This document shows positions 52,552 through 63,114 of a DNA stretch of 64,000 bases, in pieces. The position numbers were made by a program, and so were the translations under genes. The notes below the pieces were generated by a model. It was not told the DNA's origin. It did no database searches and saw only the letters and a list, made by a program, of their open reading frames with translations. The number at the start of each line of letters is the position of its first letter. Within the stretch, counting starts at the first letter, position 1. The stretch lies in the NCBI GenBank assembly GCA_014281115.1, contig JACONQ010000005.1, positions 3,410,001 to 3,474,000 of the forward strand, read 5' to 3'. The DNA is from Laburnicola sp. R22_1 (lineage: Eukaryota; Ascomycota; Dothideomycetes; Pleosporales; Didymosphaeriaceae).

Positions 52552-54114
52552 TTATGAATTAAGAACCGACGACTCCAAGATCCACTCCTCACCCATCCCC
52601 CCCCCTCGCCCCGTCTCGAAGGCCTCCAACTCCTCCACTGTCATCTTAAAGGCCGACCCCTTCTCCCTACATCCCTCCTCAATCGCCTTCCTTACCTTCA
52701 CAAACCGATTCCGAACAGAATCCCATTGATTCTTCCTCGCCCCCCGCCCCATAAACAGTGCCTCCATCCCCTTCCTCGTCTCCCTCTCCAAGTGCTTCAG
52801 GTTATAGAAGTGTTTATAGTCTGGCCGCACAGGCGGCCGACTGTGTTTGACCACTTTCTCATCTCCTTTGCATCCAAGTTCCGCACACCGCTTGCGCCAC
52901 CGTCCCCAATGCCCGAGGAACTGGGCGACAGGTTCGAACGGGGTTATCCGCGATGCAGCGTGCAGGCGGGAGAGGACATCGATGTGCGTCACGAAAGCGA
53001 CATCGTTTTCTGTACGGAGGGTACACCAGCGTTGGATGGCTTGCTTGGTGTACTCGCAGCGGATTAGCGTGAGGAGGTGGCCCGTCAGGGGATCAGAACC
53101 CGTGTCCTTGCCGCAGTTTAATATATCCTGCGGGAGATTTCGCGGGTCGAAGAGCGCTTTCAGGAGCTCTTTCTGCGGGATGGAGAGCGTATGAAGCTGT
53201 TTCCCTTGGCGGACGGGGTTCCAGTCTTGCGGGCCGGAGACGGGGAGCGTGGGGTCGAGGGGCGGTGGGAAGGGAGCCATTTCGCGGGGTGGGCAGGATG
53301 GCGGCGTGGGTGGTGTAATAATTGTGGTGAGGTCCTTCTTCCGTGGCTTCGGCGGCGTCTTTAGTGATGGGAGCCAGGGGCGTTTTGGTTTGGTTGACGA
53401 GTTCACCTTGCGACGTTTGGGGGAAGGAGGAGGCGTAGGCGCAGGAGATTTTTGCTGGACCTCCTCGGTCTTATCATCCGTGTTCTCCCCTGAGAGAGGG
53501 AAGTCGCTAACAGCCGCTTCGAGGGGAGGGAGCGATGGCATCGGCGGAGGCAGGAAGAGTCGACTACTGCCAAGTGGTCGCAGCACCGGGTACACCGTTA
53601 TCATGCTCGCTGGAATCCCGGGGTTGGAAGATTGTATATCCTCAGGGCGACTATGAGGGTGATCAGCACCCGGCATCAGTGTGGACTCCGAGTTCTGGAC
53701 ACTCACTGTCTGCCTTGGCATGCTGGCTGCCGTGTTGTCCATTGGATTTCGAGCGTATGGAGGCCGATGTGTCCAGTTGTACACGTTCGGGAAGCTCGCA
53801 GCATATGGAGACCGCCGTAGGGTATAATACCCGGTCGGAAGGCTAGAACCAGGGGGAGACTGATATGACCAGTTGTGCCCACCCCGGATGCTTGAACCAG
53901 ATGCATACCCCCTCGGAACGCTTGAAGGAGGGGGGTTGGAGAAGGGGGAGGTGTAAACACCCGAGCCTACAGTCCTACGAGCACTGGGCCGGGAGGTAGG
54001 AGCGTACACTGGCCTACCCTGCATCAAAGGCTGGCGTCGCTCTTGCTCGGTGTTTTCCATCGGTTCATTTGGGGTCATTCCTTGGGGAATGTCGTTTTGG
54101 TGGCTGTTCGACAT
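52552..54114 (-). CDS. unknown-family protein, paralog 1 (Pro-rich N terminus)
   Basis: This is a single exon of 520 residues with a clean ATG at 54114. The N-terminal 330 residues are disordered and Pro/Ser/Arg-rich, with diverged repeats of the type HNWSYQSPPGSSLPTGYY / YNWTHRPPYAR and a basic segment (PSPKRRKVNSS) that could be a nuclear localisation signal. The C-terminal 190 residues share a pattern with the protein at 55548-56441: ILNCG, then SDPLTGHLL, then RWCTLR-EN--FV, then ITPFEPVAQFLGHW--W-K-C, then KHSRPP. I do not recognise the family. No signal peptide or membrane segment is seen. Confidence 0.75.
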   Translation of the reverse strand: MSNSHQNDIPQGMTPNEPMENTEQERRQPLMQGRPVYAPTSRPSARRTVGSGVYTSPFSNPPPSSVPRGYASGSSIRGGHNWSYQSPPGSSLPTGYYTLRRSPYAASFPNVYNWTHRPPYARNPMDNTAASMPRQTVSVQNSESTLMPGADHPHSRPEDIQSSNPGIPASMITVYPVLRPLGSSRLFLPPPMPSLPPLEAAVSDFPLSGENTDDKTEEVQQKSPAPTPPPSPKRRKVNSSTKPKRPWLPSLKTPPKPRKKDLTTIITPPTPPSCPPREMAPFPPPLDPTLPVSGPQDWNPVRQGKQLHTLSIPQKELLKALFDPRNLPQDILNCGKDTGSDPLTGHLLTLIRCEYTKQAIQRWCTLRTENDVAFVTHIDVLSRLHAASRITPFEPVAQFLGHWGRWRKRCAELGCKGDEKVVKHSRPPVRPDYKHFYNLKHLERETRKGMEALFMGRGARKNQWDSVRNRFVKVRKAIEEGCREKGSAFKMTVEELEAFETGRGGGMGEEWILESSVLNS

Positions 54115-55547
54115 TTTTTCGTGTAGGAGTGGTTCGTTTTTTTAACTTGAGAGTGTTCAGGAGGTAGAAGTTAATATGAGAAGGGGGAGTATATACATTG
54201 CGAATTGGGTGGGGGGGGGGGTTATATAGCAAGGATTCTTTTCCAGCCTGGGATGCATCATGGAAATACGATGCAGCCCGAAGGAATGAGTGCTCCACGT
54301 TGACTTGGTCGTGGGGGCTAATTGAAGTAACAGTGTTGTCGAATCATGTGACGCGGCGCACCTTTCGGGTTGTGAAGGAGTGCGGTGTAACAATGTTATA
54401 TACATTGTTTTGGAACATTGGTGTGAGGGTTTTTTGGTGTTTCATAATGTTCTTCTGTTTGTTGAGATCTTGGATACCTGAGTTCATCTCAATCATACAA
54501 CGGACGCTATCGTACTCCGTTTCCCAGCAAGACGTTTATGTATTCACTGATTTATCCAAATCTATTTTTCTGGATATGTTTAACTAAGATTTTTACAGAT
54601 TATGAGACTTAAGAGCGTGACTATAGTGTATTAGCTAATGCAAGGAGAAACGGGAACAGGCAACATTTGCTAGAACGCAAAGCTAGAATGACTAGATAAA
54701 TTTAATATGGTAAAGGCCATCTTGGTTAGAATCTCCACACGACGAAGATCTTCAATGGTAAAGGCCACATCACATAGCGGGCGAACTATAGGGCATCTAG
54801 TCAGCTCACTGAAACACCTACAGTGTTTCTTCCGGTCAATCCAGTCTCGCTGCTTTAATTTGGTCTACGGCGTTTTCCAGCAACCGCACTACCTTCCCTC
54901 GCAGTGTTCTACGATGTACCGGGAGGTTTGCGAAGCCACATGACTTCCAAGGCTGCTATAATGTTTCTTCTAGTCCTCACCTCCGCTGCTTAAAGTATAT
55001 ATGTTGTAGACGCCAGCCTAGTGAGCTCGATAACACTATTGATTGCTTTCCCGTCTAAGGTACATGTACATTGACAATGATGTTTGCTGTTTGAGCAACT
55101 ACCTTAGGTATACAAACTTTGCGAGTGTTGATCTGGAGCTATGCATAAACGTTTCTGCTTTTGAGAATGTATAGTAAAATCCCCCGAGCTGTAAAATCAG
55201 TTGTGATGGGTGATGTGGAATATGCATCAGCTATATGAAACATTTGGCTACTGTTCCCTACCATACACCCAATGGGGATGTTAATCTTAAACCGAATTAC
55301 ACTTCCAGATCAACCAAAGACTTCATCCAACGAAATTTCATTGACATCACTGTATCGTTTTTCACAGCCAATGACTGACCATGTAGACGAACAGACTATA
55401 GAGGGAACGGTCTACGGGGCCAAACCCTACCTAAGGTACAAACGATCGCAGTAATGCTCAAGTATGCTCCACTCCCTTCTTCTAGAAGACTCCCTTACAA
55501 ACCTGTGCACATACATGATCAGCAGCTATATGCGCGCAAGGTTTTCT
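54115..55547. other. intergenic between the two paralogs
   Basis: No gene is recognised. A 35-bp stretch at 54721-54755 recurs with five differences at 58089-58123, on the other side of paralog 2. A poly-G run lies at 54209-54218. Confidence 0.5.
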
Positions 55548-56441
55548 TTACTCACATGTCAGAGCGTTCAAGCTCTCCAAGAATCGGGCCTCCCAAGTAT
55601 CCTTGATGAAATTCTCCGCCTTGCGCAGCTCTTTCGCTACAGGACTCACCGGGAGTCGCTCCGCCTTTAGCAGCTGTTTCAACTCCTTATTTGCACATTT
55701 GGCTTCCTCTACTACCTTGTAGTTCCAGAATAGTTTCTTCGGATGGGGTCTACTATGCATGATGTGATTTTGCGTCTTCTCGGACATGTCGTTGTTAGCT
55801 TTGGCGTTGTCGCACTTCTTCAGCCACGCAAACACTGAGTTCAGAAAGTGCGCAAGCGGCTCGAAGGGCTGGATTTCCTTGTTACCACATAGACGTGCAA
55901 GTCTAACCATCTCTTCGACAAAGACCCCCTCATTTCCGCTGCGAAGTTCGCCCCAGCGCACCGCGGCGTGCTCTAGATGCTTCCATCGGACAAACTTTAG
56001 GAGCGCCTTCATCTTGGGATCACTAGGGAGTTGGAGGGATCCGCAAGTTAGGATGTCTTCGTTGAGCTTGTATTCGTTGGAGATGTCCTTGATGTCAAAG
56101 CGAGGTGGGGTGTTGTTGGCGTTGGAGACATCATTGATGTTGTAACGAGGTAGCATGTTCTTAACGGTGGGGATGTTGTTGATGACAATAAGAGATGGGA
56201 GGTTGTTGAAACGAAGGAGATTGTTGGCGCTGGAGACGTCGTCGATGTTGAAACGAGGTGAGATGTTGTTGGCGTTGGGGACATTTTCGATGTTGAAACG
56301 AGGTGAGAGGTTGTTAGCGTTGGCGACGTTGTTGATGTCGAAACAAGGTGAGATGTTGTCAATGTCAACAACGCTCGTGGTAGCCATATGGTCGATCGAG
56401 TTTTCCTCATATCCGCATTCTAGATATGCCCTCAATTCCAT
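55548..56441 (-). CDS. unknown-family protein, paralog 2, with a 15-residue tandem repeat
   Basis: This is an open frame of 297 residues from the ATG at 56441. Residues about 25-115 are five to six copies of a unit near NANN-SPRFNI-DVS, Asn-rich and regular. The C-terminal 170 residues match paralog 1: ILTCG, SDPKMKALLKFVRW, RWGELRSGNEGVFV, IQPFEPLAHFLNSVFAWLKKC and MHSRPHPKK. A 5' exon may exist: an ATG near 56717 with donor GTATGT and an acceptor TACAG leads to SNDIPQDSP, which resembles QNDIPQG of paralog 1. However, that frame runs into TGA and does not join this one, so the N terminus may be damaged. Confidence 0.65.
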   Translation of the reverse strand: MELRAYLECGYEENSIDHMATTSVVDIDNISPCFDINNVANANNLSPRFNIENVPNANNISPRFNIDDVSSANNLLRFNNLPSLIVINNIPTVKNMLPRYNINDVSNANNTPPRFDIKDISNEYKLNEDILTCGSLQLPSDPKMKALLKFVRWKHLEHAAVRWGELRSGNEGVFVEEMVRLARLCGNKEIQPFEPLAHFLNSVFAWLKKCDNAKANNDMSEKTQNHIMHSRPHPKKLFWNYKVVEEAKCANKELKQLLKAERLPVSPVAKELRKAENFIKDTWEARFLESLNALTCE

Positions 56442-58490
56442 CTCGATCCACTCCTCTGTGGTGAATCTTGGGGAATATCGTTAGATTGTGCTTGAGGAGG
56501 AGTTGCTGACGGGGCATCTTCTTGGGGACAATGCACACTGTACTCGACTGTTAGTGTCTCTCAACAACAAAACCTTTTCTCGTACGGGGCTACATACGCT
56601 GGTGCCTTTCCATGAGACGGCGACACAGGACCCGGTTGACTCGGACGACGAGCTGATTTGCGCGCGGCAACCGCACGAGCAGGCGTAGACCTTGCAGGTG
56701 AGCTTGACGGAGCCATTGTAATGTTTGTTCGATCGAGGCAGATATTCGGTGGCTGAGATAAGCTGTCTCAGGGGGATGAGGTTTAAAATCGAGTTGTGGC
56801 GCCTCGAAAATTCTTATATATCAGGGAGAGAACACCGCACCGGGTTTTCACCGGTGTATCCCCAGAGAGAAGCCTGGCTCGAAGGGAACTAATGATGCCA
56901 TAGGGAGCCGATGGCGCCATTGGGACGTCGCTGTGCCATAAGGACCTGATGGCGCCATTGGGAGCTTGTTACGCTGTGGGAAACCAGTAATGTCATTGGG
57001 AGCTGGTTAAGCTGTAGGGAGCCAATGATTCCACAGATAATCTTCAGTGTGGCAAGGCATTGATAGCAGACGGAGCCTAAGACTTATCCCAAAGAGAGCT
57101 TCACGGAGAACGTGCGCGTTGCGAATCAACAGTACACAGGATTGCGTCATGCAATGCAGCGTTGCTCATATTTCATTGTGGGACAAGGCTCAACTCGACA
57201 CCCCGGATGCAGCTCTTGTCTCTGTGCATAGCTGTTGACATTTTCTACCACGCCCGACTCGGTAATTCTACCATATAAGCATGACAAGAGATGTAATCGG
57301 CCGCCTGCCTTTGCGCAACTCCGCCTCTTATCAATCCTTTTTGACCAGCGTACATATGGCACATGGTCGATCTGCCATATGTTTCGTTAGATGTCTCATG
57401 GGGCATGATTGCATTGATATGGGGTCTATGGCAGGGATGAGGTATCCGTATTGTGGTACCTAGGGTATTCGCTTCTGCAAATATTCCTTCTTGTTTAAAA
57501 AGCTACAGTGTATTACATTTCATATGGAGCAGGTTACTTATTAGAGACTACGGTTCTGCAAAGATGCGATGCAATCTCCCTACCGCCATCGACACGCATT
57601 GGCACCATGTCTTACAAGCGTCCGTACGCACAGTTTGTATCTTGTTTGCTGAGCGAGATTCCTAAACATGTTGTTTTGAATAAAGCAATCCGCAAATTTC
57701 CTCGCAATTCCTGTTGGCCTGCTTTGCGAAGCGACTTGGGCGCAGGAGAAACCCTTAAACACACAGATCTTTCCATGGAAGAGATAGGCTCTAACACGAT
57801 AAACCAAGTATTCCAAATAATAGACGAAAGAAATAAAGGCCTCCGTTCCGCGAGCACTAGCGGTCGTCCGAAGAGCAATCAAATATGTTAGTGTTGGCTG
57901 ACCATGTGTTGAATCAGCCGTACCTAGGTAGTGACAGTAGAGAAGACGACTAAACATCGTACAACGGCAATACGAATACAAAATGTATAAATGAATATAT
58001 TTTATGTATATTGTTACTACCACTATGTGCTAGGTACTAGGTTTTAGTACCTCTTGTTTTACCCTCTTTGTGTATAGTGCGGACCCGAACTTAGTTAGCA
58101 TCTCCACACAACGACGATCTTCAGTACAAATGAATATTTCGGGGGCCTAGTTACCAATAGAACATCCCATAGTAGTCAATATTGAATACGGAACTTCTCA
58201 AGTTACCGCAGGAAACCCAAGCATCAAAATATAATCCCGATCTATCTCGTCACTTTTGACAACGTCGAGTGGGGATTGGAGCCTTTGTCAACAGGGATGG
58301 GTAGATGTAGTATGAAGATAGGATATAACAATGAAGTACATATCTTTTAATTTCGGACGATACTCGTTTATCACAATAGATACCATCATTCCATACGCCA
58401 AGAACGCCAAACTATCCTACCCGAGATTTAAGCGTAAGACAAAACCGAGCCGTCTCATTAAACGTGAAACTTGGACCGTCGATGTCTCCC
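56442..58490. other. gene-poor region upstream of paralog 2
   Basis: It contains a possible relict 5' exon of paralog 2 (about 56590-56717), the 19-bp repeat array (56868-57038) and a diverged copy of a 35-bp motif (58089-58123). No other gene is recognised; the frame at 57508-57891 has no family features. Confidence 0.5.
56868..57038 (+). repeat. nine-unit 19-bp tandem repeat
   Basis: Cutting the sequence every 19 bp from 56868 gives nine units that nearly all end in GGG. Even-numbered central units read like AGCCGATGGCGCCATTGGG and ACCTGATGGCGCCATTGGG; others read like AGCTGGTTAAGCTGTAGGG. The units have diverged but keep register over 171 bp. Confidence 0.8.
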
Positions 58491-59653
58491 TTACGTCGAT
58501 CGCTGGTAGATACCGGCCACGAGCGCGTGGTCACGCTCGAAAGGTTCAAGCGTCAGCTGTTCCTTCGGCTTGATACCCATTTCTCTCATTTTTGCCACCT
58601 CAGATGCGAAAACAGCTTCTGGGGCCGCGGTCGAGTCAATACAGTTGGCCTTGATGGAGATGAGAACACCGCCACCGACCTTGAGGAAGAGGCTGGCGTT
58701 GAGGCCGACGATACGCGCTTGGTCTAGGACATATTAGCTACGAACTCCTTGAGAGGCTCGGATTGAGACACATACCAGGCTGGGCTACGTCGGCGAAGAT
58801 TGCGTCTACCATCGGTAAAAGCATGCGATCTGTAGCATAAAGTCAGTCGTCGGTCTATGCTTGGTCAATGTAACTTACACTTAAGCGGATGGCGAGCGTC
58901 TTCAACGATGGGAATGACGTTCGTGCGGTGGGTCGCCATGTTGATCAGATCGCGACCAGATCGATCTTGAATATGTTAGTCGTGCACAGCCTGATTGTGA
59001 AGTATTGCTTACGAGAGAACTCCACGGCATATACCGTGCCTTCGCTTCCGACAATGTCTGCGACATGCGAGACACTGGTTCCGGAGGCGGCACCGATGTA
59101 GAGCACTTTGCTTCCTGGCTTTATGTAGATGTCGTCTACACCTCCCAGGATTCCAGCGGCAAGCTTCGATCGGAAAGGGTTCCAGACGCGGTACTCGGTC
59201 GTAGTCGCAGGCGCATCCTCGCCGTTGGTGGGGTTTGCGGTGTTCGAGATGCTGATGCGCTTCTCGCCGTACACGGACTCGCCAGGGGTCAAGTTCTTGG
59301 TCAAGAGGAGGTCCTCCTTGCCGCGACCCACGAACACGCCGGGGTGACGATGCGGCTCAACAATCACCTTGCTGCGTAGTCTGTTAGCGCATTCAGGGCC
59401 GTCACAGCAGTACTTACGCTCCGCCCCTTGCTCCACCAGCTCCACCCCGACCACCACGAGGCGCCCCGCGTCCACGTCCTCTGTCGCCGCCCCTGCCGCG
59501 GGGAGCGCCGCGTCCACCACCACGTCCACCACGGTCGCCAAATCCTCCACGTCCTCCTCCACGACCACCGCGGTCGCCGAATCCTCCACGCCCGCCTCCG
59601 CGACCGCCACGGTCGCCGCCAAAGCCTCCACGTCCACGTGGCGTGAATGCCAT
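58491..59653 (-). CDS. NOP1: fibrillarin, box C/D snoRNP 2'-O-methyltransferase
   Basis: Exons are 59653-59418, 59371-59013, 58965-58879, 58829-58776 and 58723-58491. The introns are 46, 47, 49 and 52 bp and the frame closes over 322 residues. The first 79 residues are a long Gly/Arg-rich (RGG) domain with near-perfect [13 protein letters not shown] repeats. Then come the fibrillarin N-terminal part ([18 protein letters not shown]) and the SAM-binding fold with [20 protein letters not shown] and VYAVEFSHRSGRDL. Last are the [12 protein letters not shown] motif and the C-terminal [12 protein letters not shown]. It methylates rRNA 2'-hydroxyls in the nucleolus with Nop56, Nop58 and Snu13. Intron 2 uses a less common AAG acceptor. 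The neighbour RPL17 starts 350 bp away in the opposite direction. Confidence 0.95.
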
Positions 59654-60003
59654 TCTATGTAATATTCAAGGAAGAGGTGTTGTGTCTTGGGTGGTGCGAT
59701 TGTCCTTCGGCGCGCTCCTGTAGATCGTCGCAGTGGTATATAGGATACTCAACGGAAGGAGCTCTGTCGTTCTCGAGGTGCGCGGTCGTCCGTGGATGCG
59801 CTGCTGTGGGCCGTTGCAGTACAGGACGGTGGAGCTCGGAGCTTTTGGTGTTCGAAAAAATATTTCGGCGGCAGGCTTAGTACGGGCCGAAGGTTGTTCC
59901 ATGCCAAGACTGCTGCGCGCTAGCCGCCCACACAGCATCGAATTTGCAGCCGAGAACAACGACGACCTCAACTAACCACACAGGACACACGCCGCATTCC
60001 ACG
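59654..60003. promoter_or_regulatory. bidirectional promoter of fibrillarin and RPL17
   Basis: Only 350 bp separate the two start codons of ribosome-biogenesis genes, so both core promoters must lie here. A short palindromic AT-rich site (GAAAAAATATTTC) is near 59856. Co-regulation is inferred from the arrangement. Confidence 0.6.
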
Positions 60004-60817
60004 ATGGTACGTCTCCCGCTGCCCATGATATCGCCGACTTTCCCGAACATCTTGCACACGCTCAGCGGCGACATGAGTTAACTGGCATGGCAGGTCCGCT
60101 ACGCAGCCACCCACATCGACAACGCAAAGTCCGCCAGGGCTCGCGGCAGCTACCTGCGCACCTCGTTCAAGAACACGCGCGAGACTGCTCAGGCCATCAA
60201 CGGATGGCAGCTTGAGCGCGCCGTCACTTTCCTCAACAATGTGCTCGAGCACAAGGAGGCCGTTCCCATGAGGCGGTACGCCGGCGGCACTGGCCGCACT
60301 GCGCAGGGTGAGTGGGCATGCACTTTTCACGGGGGAATTGAGGAGTGGATATCGCCAGAAAAGAAGGATGCTGCTGCATTTGGGGAATTGGGTCTAATCG
60401 AGTGGCATGGATTTTGGACTGACATCAACAGGCAAGGCTATGGGTGTCTCCAGGGCGCGCTGGCCCGTCAAGTCCGCCGAATTCCTCCTCGGCCTGCTCA
60501 AGAACGCCGAGGCCAATGCCGACACCAAGGGCCTCGACACCAGCAACTTGATCGTCAAGCACATCCAGGTTAACCAGGCCCCCAAGCAGCGGAGGCGCAC
60601 ATACCGTGCCCACGGTCGTGTACGTACTAGAACAAATGCATTCTCGATGTACGCTAATCGGTTCTAGATCAACCCGTACATGTCGAACCCCTGCCATATC
60701 GAGATGATCCTTGTCGAGGCCAACGAGGCCGTCAAGAAGGCCGACCAGACCGTCGAGCGTCACCTGAGCTCCAGGCAGCGGGGTCGTGAGGCCCGCCGGG
60801 CTATCACCGCTGCGTAG
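60004..60817 (+). CDS. RPL17: 60S ribosomal protein L17 (uL22)
   Basis: Exons are 60004-60006, 60094-60307, 60432-60619 and 60668-60817. The introns are 87, 124 and 48 bp and the frame closes over 184 residues. The first exon is only the ATG; the intron starts directly after it (GTACGT) and the protein continues [20 protein letters not shown]. Other uL22 marks are [46 protein letters not shown] and the C-terminal [14 protein letters not shown]. The protein lines the exit tunnel of the large subunit. Such a start-codon exon is common in fungal ribosomal protein genes. Confidence 0.96.
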
Positions 60818-61036
60818 AGGGAAGAGGAATTGGTGTGATGACTAGTCGGAGAAAAGGTAGATGGCATGGGCACGGTCTGGGAGTCAATGAGCGAATGATC
60901 ATAGGGATTTTCATACCTTTATGTATGCCTCAGCATGTTTGGGGCTTCATTTCACCGGTGTCTGGTCGATAAAACACGAGGCCAAGGCCTATTTTCCAAC
61001 CCTCTTTGATGAATGAAACGTGTATTTGTCCTGGTT

Positions 61037-62041
61037 CTACCAGTAACTATTGAACCATAAGACAGCCATTGAAAGTGGCAACAGCAATGGCCAGGTAACG
61101 GGTAACTGACCAGCTCTTCCTTCACCCTTCTGCCCTTCGCTGAACCCATTCGATTCGCCACCCATATATAACGCCCCCAGTTCTGTTAATCCCCCATCGT
61201 TGTTGAACAGCGCTACCCCATCCCCAGTCCACTCATTTGCTTCATTGCTCCTAAATGCACCAAACCACGCATACCGCTCCACATATTCTTCCCCATCCAA
61301 ATACGGCAAGGTCGCATTCATCATTTGCACCGTACCATCGGCGTCCGCCTGGGGTAGTCCCATCTCAGTGATCCATATCTTGAGCGGGGAGTCACGACTC
61401 GTATTCGTGTTGTAGAACTCATTCAAGGTACCGAGATGGGAAGCCAAGCCTTCGAAGCCACCATACCAATGAGCAGCTATAAAGTCCGTTGGGCACCCAT
61501 TCTCTTCATCGATATCATAGCAAGACTCATTGAACCTCCGAAGCCAATCGAGACCATTAGTTGAACCCGTTACACTCGGCCAAGAAATCCTCCACTCTCT
61601 ATTCCAACTGCGGTACGGCACTATATGCTCGATATACGCCTCCGCGGCGTCTTCTGGACTGATGCTACTGCCGCCGCTGTCGGTGGTGCCGTCAGGTTCG
61701 TTGAAAGATAGCAGATGGGTTGACGAGGCAGGGAGGTTGTCTAATTGCCGAGATGTGGATTGCGAAGATGCTTCGTCTAGGCCGTGAATTAGGGGGACGA
61801 ATTCGAGGTTCTCTGCGGGGACTTGTGGGGGTGGGGACAGTGCCCAGTTGTAGTACCATGTTAACGGTGTGTTATCGGATGTTAGCAGTTGGTTGTCGGT
61901 CTCGTGGGTGTCGCCGATGTAGGCGAATCCGCGTTTGGAATCTTGTGCTGAGGCGTGGTGTAGGAAGACTCCGAGAATAGATGTGGCGAGGAGTCGCCTT
62001 CTTTGGGCAGCGTTTCTTTGGGGTTGCGTGTGGCGTGGCAT
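61037..62041 (-). CDS. GH128-like glycosyl hydrolase, GPI-anchored cell-wall protein (Asl1 type)
   Basis: This is a single exon of 334 residues. The N terminus has a basic start and hydrophobic core (RRRLLATSILGVFLHHASAQ), a likely signal peptide. The catalytic barrel carries RGFAYIGD, LTWYYNWAL and HLLSFNEPDG, the last with a Glu placed as the acid/base. Then come RISWPSV, TDFIAAHWYGG and KIWITEMGLPQ with the second Glu. The C terminus ends in a Ser/Gly linker and a hydrophobic tail (WPLLLPLSMAVLWF), typical of a GPI-anchor signal. The family acts on beta-1,3-glucans. Several N-glycosylation sites (NES, NTS, NAT) are present. Activity is inferred. Confidence 0.88.
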   Translation of the reverse strand: MPRHTQPQRNAAQRRRLLATSILGVFLHHASAQDSKRGFAYIGDTHETDNQLLTSDNTPLTWYYNWALSPPPQVPAENLEFVPLIHGLDEASSQSTSRQLDNLPASSTHLLSFNEPDGTTDSGGSSISPEDAAEAYIEHIVPYRSWNREWRISWPSVTGSTNGLDWLRRFNESCYDIDEENGCPTDFIAAHWYGGFEGLASHLGTLNEFYNTNTSRDSPLKIWITEMGLPQADADGTVQMMNATLPYLDGEEYVERYAWFGAFRSNEANEWTGDGVALFNNDGGLTELGALYMGGESNGFSEGQKGEGRAGQLPVTWPLLLPLSMAVLWFNSYW

Positions 62042-63114
62042 GGTTGCGGGCTCTTCTGGCTATCTCTTTCTCTTGCTGAAGGGTGTGTACGGGCAGTGGC
62101 ATTGCAACCTGGATAAGGGATTTTATTACGATCAAGATTTGAGATTCATTGTCTATATCGTCGTTCAGACAAGGCGTGGCAGTGGCGCTGCCATGTTATT
62201 GCTCTTGAAGCCGCTAGGCGTACGTCATGATCGGGAACTTGGCAAGGTAGGAGCTCAGAGTGCGTAGATGGATCATTCATGGAGGAGTTGCGATTTTAGT
62301 GACGGTGAGGAGATTGAAGATGGAGTCGTGGTTACGTGAGCTGGTCGTTCGTGGTCAACTAACTGATGTGGATGTTGGGATGAAAGAGCATTTAAGCATT
62401 TGAAAGGGTAAAACAGATCGGGCTTAGCGATTCCCTGTTTGGGTTTTCTTCTTGATCTCGCCAGCGGCATTCTAACGCCCGTTGAATCTGCCGTAGGGAC
62501 ATCCCCACAGCCTGCGAACAGCACAAATTTCGCCATTTCAACCGCACACATTATTGCCATGTGTCTTTCACGTCTTCCGTGCTGCCGATATCCAGGGTTT
62601 GCAGCAAGCATCTCTCCACAATAGCGGCCCGCTCATCCTTGCCTCTCCCCAGATCAACACCCCACCAAACCCAACTTGGACCACTTCCGTCCATGGAACA
62701 CCGGGCTACCGGATGACACAGTAACATCGGCAACCAGGCATTCGCTCGCTCACCCCTCTGCTTCGTATTAATCATGTAACGACTTTCAAGCTCAGGCGGA
62801 AGGCGCACAACGCTTAACTGGACAAGCACGATGACTGACTGGTTGGCGTCGAAAGAGCGGGAAGCAATCCTTGTAGGAAGAGCTTGTAGGTTCTTCTTCG
62901 GCAATTATGTCCTGTGAATTAGTGACGCGCTCTGCTCATACTTGAGCAATCTGGCGCTCGACAAGCCTCGTATAAGTAAAGCTTGTGCGCTCTTCTCTGG
63001 CGCCTTCCGTCCTCGCCTTTCCTACCGTCTCGTATCTTACCAGTCGACCTTCTAATATCTTTGCGCGTAGCCAGGACAAATTACGGCGCCATCGCATCGG
63101 GTTTCAACAGTACC
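62042..63114. other. intergenic between divergent genes, no other gene recognised
   Basis: This is the upstream region of the GH128-like gene (-) and the MFS gene (+). Minus-strand frames at 62273-62611 and 62551-62904 have no family features. Confidence 0.5.

Noticed and set aside
58945..59637. 230-codon minus-strand frame through the fibrillarin RGG repeat (Val/Asp/Glu/Ala-rich)
   Set aside because: It is a shifted reading of the RGG repeat; the fibrillarin exons with splice sites account for the region.
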